DNA from: Cornus controversa
Lineage: Eukaryota; Streptophyta; Magnoliopsida; Cornales; Cornaceae
Length of the DNA stretch: 64,000 nt
Direction of reading: 5' to 3'
Assembly (NCBI GenBank): GCA_026545225.1
Contig: CM048849.1
Coordinates: 42,432,336-42,496,335, forward strand
Shown here: piece by piece, positions 62,501 to 64,000 of the stretch
Layout: each line of letters opens with the position of its first letter
Numbering within the stretch: the first letter of the stretch is position 1
The notes under the pieces: model-generated
The model's input: the letters and a program-made list of their open reading frames with translations, nothing else
Told to the model about the DNA's origin: nothing
The model's database searches: none
Translations under genes and position numbers: made by a program

Positions 62501-64000
62501 GTTCACATTCATGCCCATCATAGAAATAAACTTGATCCCCGTGCTCTCAAAACTATCTTCATTGGCTACTCTCTCATTCAAAAAGGTTATCGATGCTATT
62601 GTCCTCAAACAAAAAAAACTTATGTCTCTTGTGATGTTACATTCTTTGAGGATACTTCTTATTTCTCTACAACTTCGCTTCAGGGGGAGAATCGGGATCA
62701 AGAAGCTTCTTGTTCATGGGACACTCTTGACTTGCCATTACTCGGAGTAGAAAACACCATACAACCTCTACCTCCTCTACTTACCACTTCTAGTCTGCCT
62801 CATATTTCGAGTTCAACTCTTGTTTTATTTAATCCAACAACTATTTCAGAAATAATTCTCATCTCAGAGTCAAGTCTGTCATCTGACAATATACAAGTAT
62901 TAGAGACAGGGGGAGAATCGATTATACCTAATCAACAAGAGTTACGTGTCTACTCTAGAAGAAAGGTCTCTCAAGGAAACAAAGAAATCATGAATCCTAC
63001 TCACGGTCAAGAAGCCGAGCCGACCTCAATTGCCAATTGAGTCAGGTAATCCAAATCATAATCTTGATCTAGATGATCCTATAGCAATTAGAAAGGGTGT
63101 TAGATCTTGTACTCAACATCCTATTTCCAAGTTCGCCTCCTATTCCAATATGTCATCTCCATTTCATGCTTTTACTTCAAATCTTTCTAGTGTTGTGATT
63201 CCCAGGTCTATTGAAGAGGCATTAGCAATTCCTAAATGAAGAGTTGTATTCGAAGAGATGCGTGCTCTTAAATAAAATAATACCTGGAGCTTAGTGGAAT
63301 TGCCACAAGAAAAGCTGATGGTTCTGTTGAAAGGTACAAGGCAAGGTTGGTGGCAAAAGGTTTTACACAAACTTATGGCATTGACTACACTGAAACTTTC
63401 GCTCCTGTTGCCAAACTCAATACCATCCGAATTCTACTTTCACTGGCAGCAAATTCTGATTGGCCACTGCATCAACTTGATGTAAAAAATGCGTTTCTTA
63501 ATAGTGAACTTGAGGAGGAGGTTTACATGAGTCAACCACTAGGTTTTGAAGAAAAATTGGGAAGTAAAATTGTTTGTAAGCTCAACAAGTCTCTCTACGG
63601 TTTGAAACAATCCCCACGTGCTTGGTTTGACCCTTTTTCAAAAGTAATCAAGAAGCTTGGGTATATTCAAGGACAAACTGATCATACAATGTTTGTCAAA
63701 CACTCTGAAGGTGAGAAGATAACTATTCTTATTGTGTATGTTGATGATATTATTATTACAGGGAATAATATTGAGGAGATAGAGAGAATTAAACAGATGA
63801 TGGCGAAGGAATTTGAAGTCAAAGACCTTGGGGCTTTGAGATACTTTCTGGGAATGGAGTTCGTAAAGAGTAAGAAAGGTATTTCTGTTTCTTAAAGGAA
63901 ATACACTTTAGATCTCTTAGAAGAAACTGGCATGTTGGGATATAAACCAAGTAAAACTCCAATTGAACTTGGTAATAAGGCAAAAATGTTTGAACATGTC
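62500..64000 (+). pseudogene. Integrase tail, reverse transcriptase of copia C
   Basis: The integrase tail reads RNKLDPRALKTIFIGYS and GYRCYCPQTKKTYVSCDVTF with a Ser/Thr-rich linker to 63040. Reverse transcriptase opens with ELPQ-like and KADGSVERYKARLVAKGF segments, then a 182-codon open stretch (63347-63895). This stretch has [51 protein letters not shown] and the intact active site YVDDIIITG (Y at 63737). It stops after KKGISVS and resumes as RKYTLDLLEETGML to the window edge. It is the best preserved polymerase in the window but lacks a complete frame. Confidence 0.9.

Larger units (their letters stand above)
61470..64000 (+). mobile_element. Ty1/copia element C, internally deleted, runs off the right edge
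   Basis: A probable LTR end with three repeats of TATCTTGTATTATTAGTATAG is followed by ATATCAGAGCGTCC (61563), a decayed Met-tRNA primer site. Gag with a zinc knuckle follows. The sequence then passes near 62500 directly from gag to the end of integrase (RALKTIFIGYS), so protease and the integrase core are deleted. Reverse transcriptase is well preserved. The 3' end and 3' LTR are outside the window. If the protease gene continues to the right, this element lies in another of its introns. Confidence 0.87.

Noticed and set aside
1-64000. CRISPR array, rRNA, organelle DNA insertion or integrated plant virus
   Set aside because: Tandem repeats lack CRISPR spacing and spacers. No rRNA or organelle genes were recognised. 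All polymerase genes carry LTR-retrotransposon or LINE signatures, with no envelope, movement or coat protein seen.

Overview
This window is nuclear DNA from a flowering plant, most likely a eudicot. The evidence is split genes with GT-AG introns, an NPF-type transporter, a TPD1-like secreted protein, a membrane-anchored A1 aspartic protease, and plant LTR retrotransposons primed by initiator Met-tRNA (TGGTATCAGAG). I saw no bacterial operons, rRNA, functional tRNA or CRISPR. Host coding sequence is a small minority; most of the DNA is nested, decayed transposable elements.

Positions 1-18383 hold two Ty3/gypsy (chromovirus-like) elements, both on the minus strand. Element 1 (2318-9278) is interrupted by two related solo LTRs in opposite orientation (4299-5716 and 6612-8106). 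Its integrase is cut off at 2318 by an oppositely oriented LTR (1-2317). Element 2 (10821-15859) has a 2.5 kb 5' LTR at 15860-18383. One LTR (9279-10820) lies between the elements and is a chimera: its U3 half matches element 2 and its distal half matches element 1. Positions 18384-23100 are mostly unassigned. Positions 23100-31487 hold an A-rich minisatellite and a broken Ty1/copia element (A), split in its protease by a 2.7 kb solo LTR and carrying a 732 bp tandem duplication.

Positions 31488-43224 are the most gene-like intergenic part. They contain an NPF/PTR transporter pseudogene (minus, 34246-36361), two adjacent Mutator-like TIR elements (37141-37880 and 37896-39273), and an apparently intact two-exon TPD1-like gene (plus, 41096-41706).

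From 43225 to at least 59683 runs the 3' half of one minus-strand host gene, an A36/A39-type aspartic protease with a hydrophobic, GPI-like C-terminus. It was found by joining four short exons (146, 72, 76 and 88 bp) whose splice sites and phases agree. Its introns are 9.4, 5.6 and 1.1 kb. The first (in + coordinates) holds a complete copia insertion (B, 43893-49128, target duplication ATTGG) plus LINE and copia scraps. The second holds a SINE, two head-to-head LINE fragments, a 573 bp TRIM inside the LINE reverse transcriptase, and a second SINE. A third SINE and copia element C (61470 to the window end, with an intact YVDD but no protease or integrase core) lie upstream of the last recognisable exon. 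The 5' exons of the protease gene are not in the window.

The most unusual signals are: clusters of short dyad-symmetric repeats in three LTRs, each cluster homogenised to its own core; the chimeric LTR; the very compact TRIM; and the protease gene expanded by transposons in its introns.
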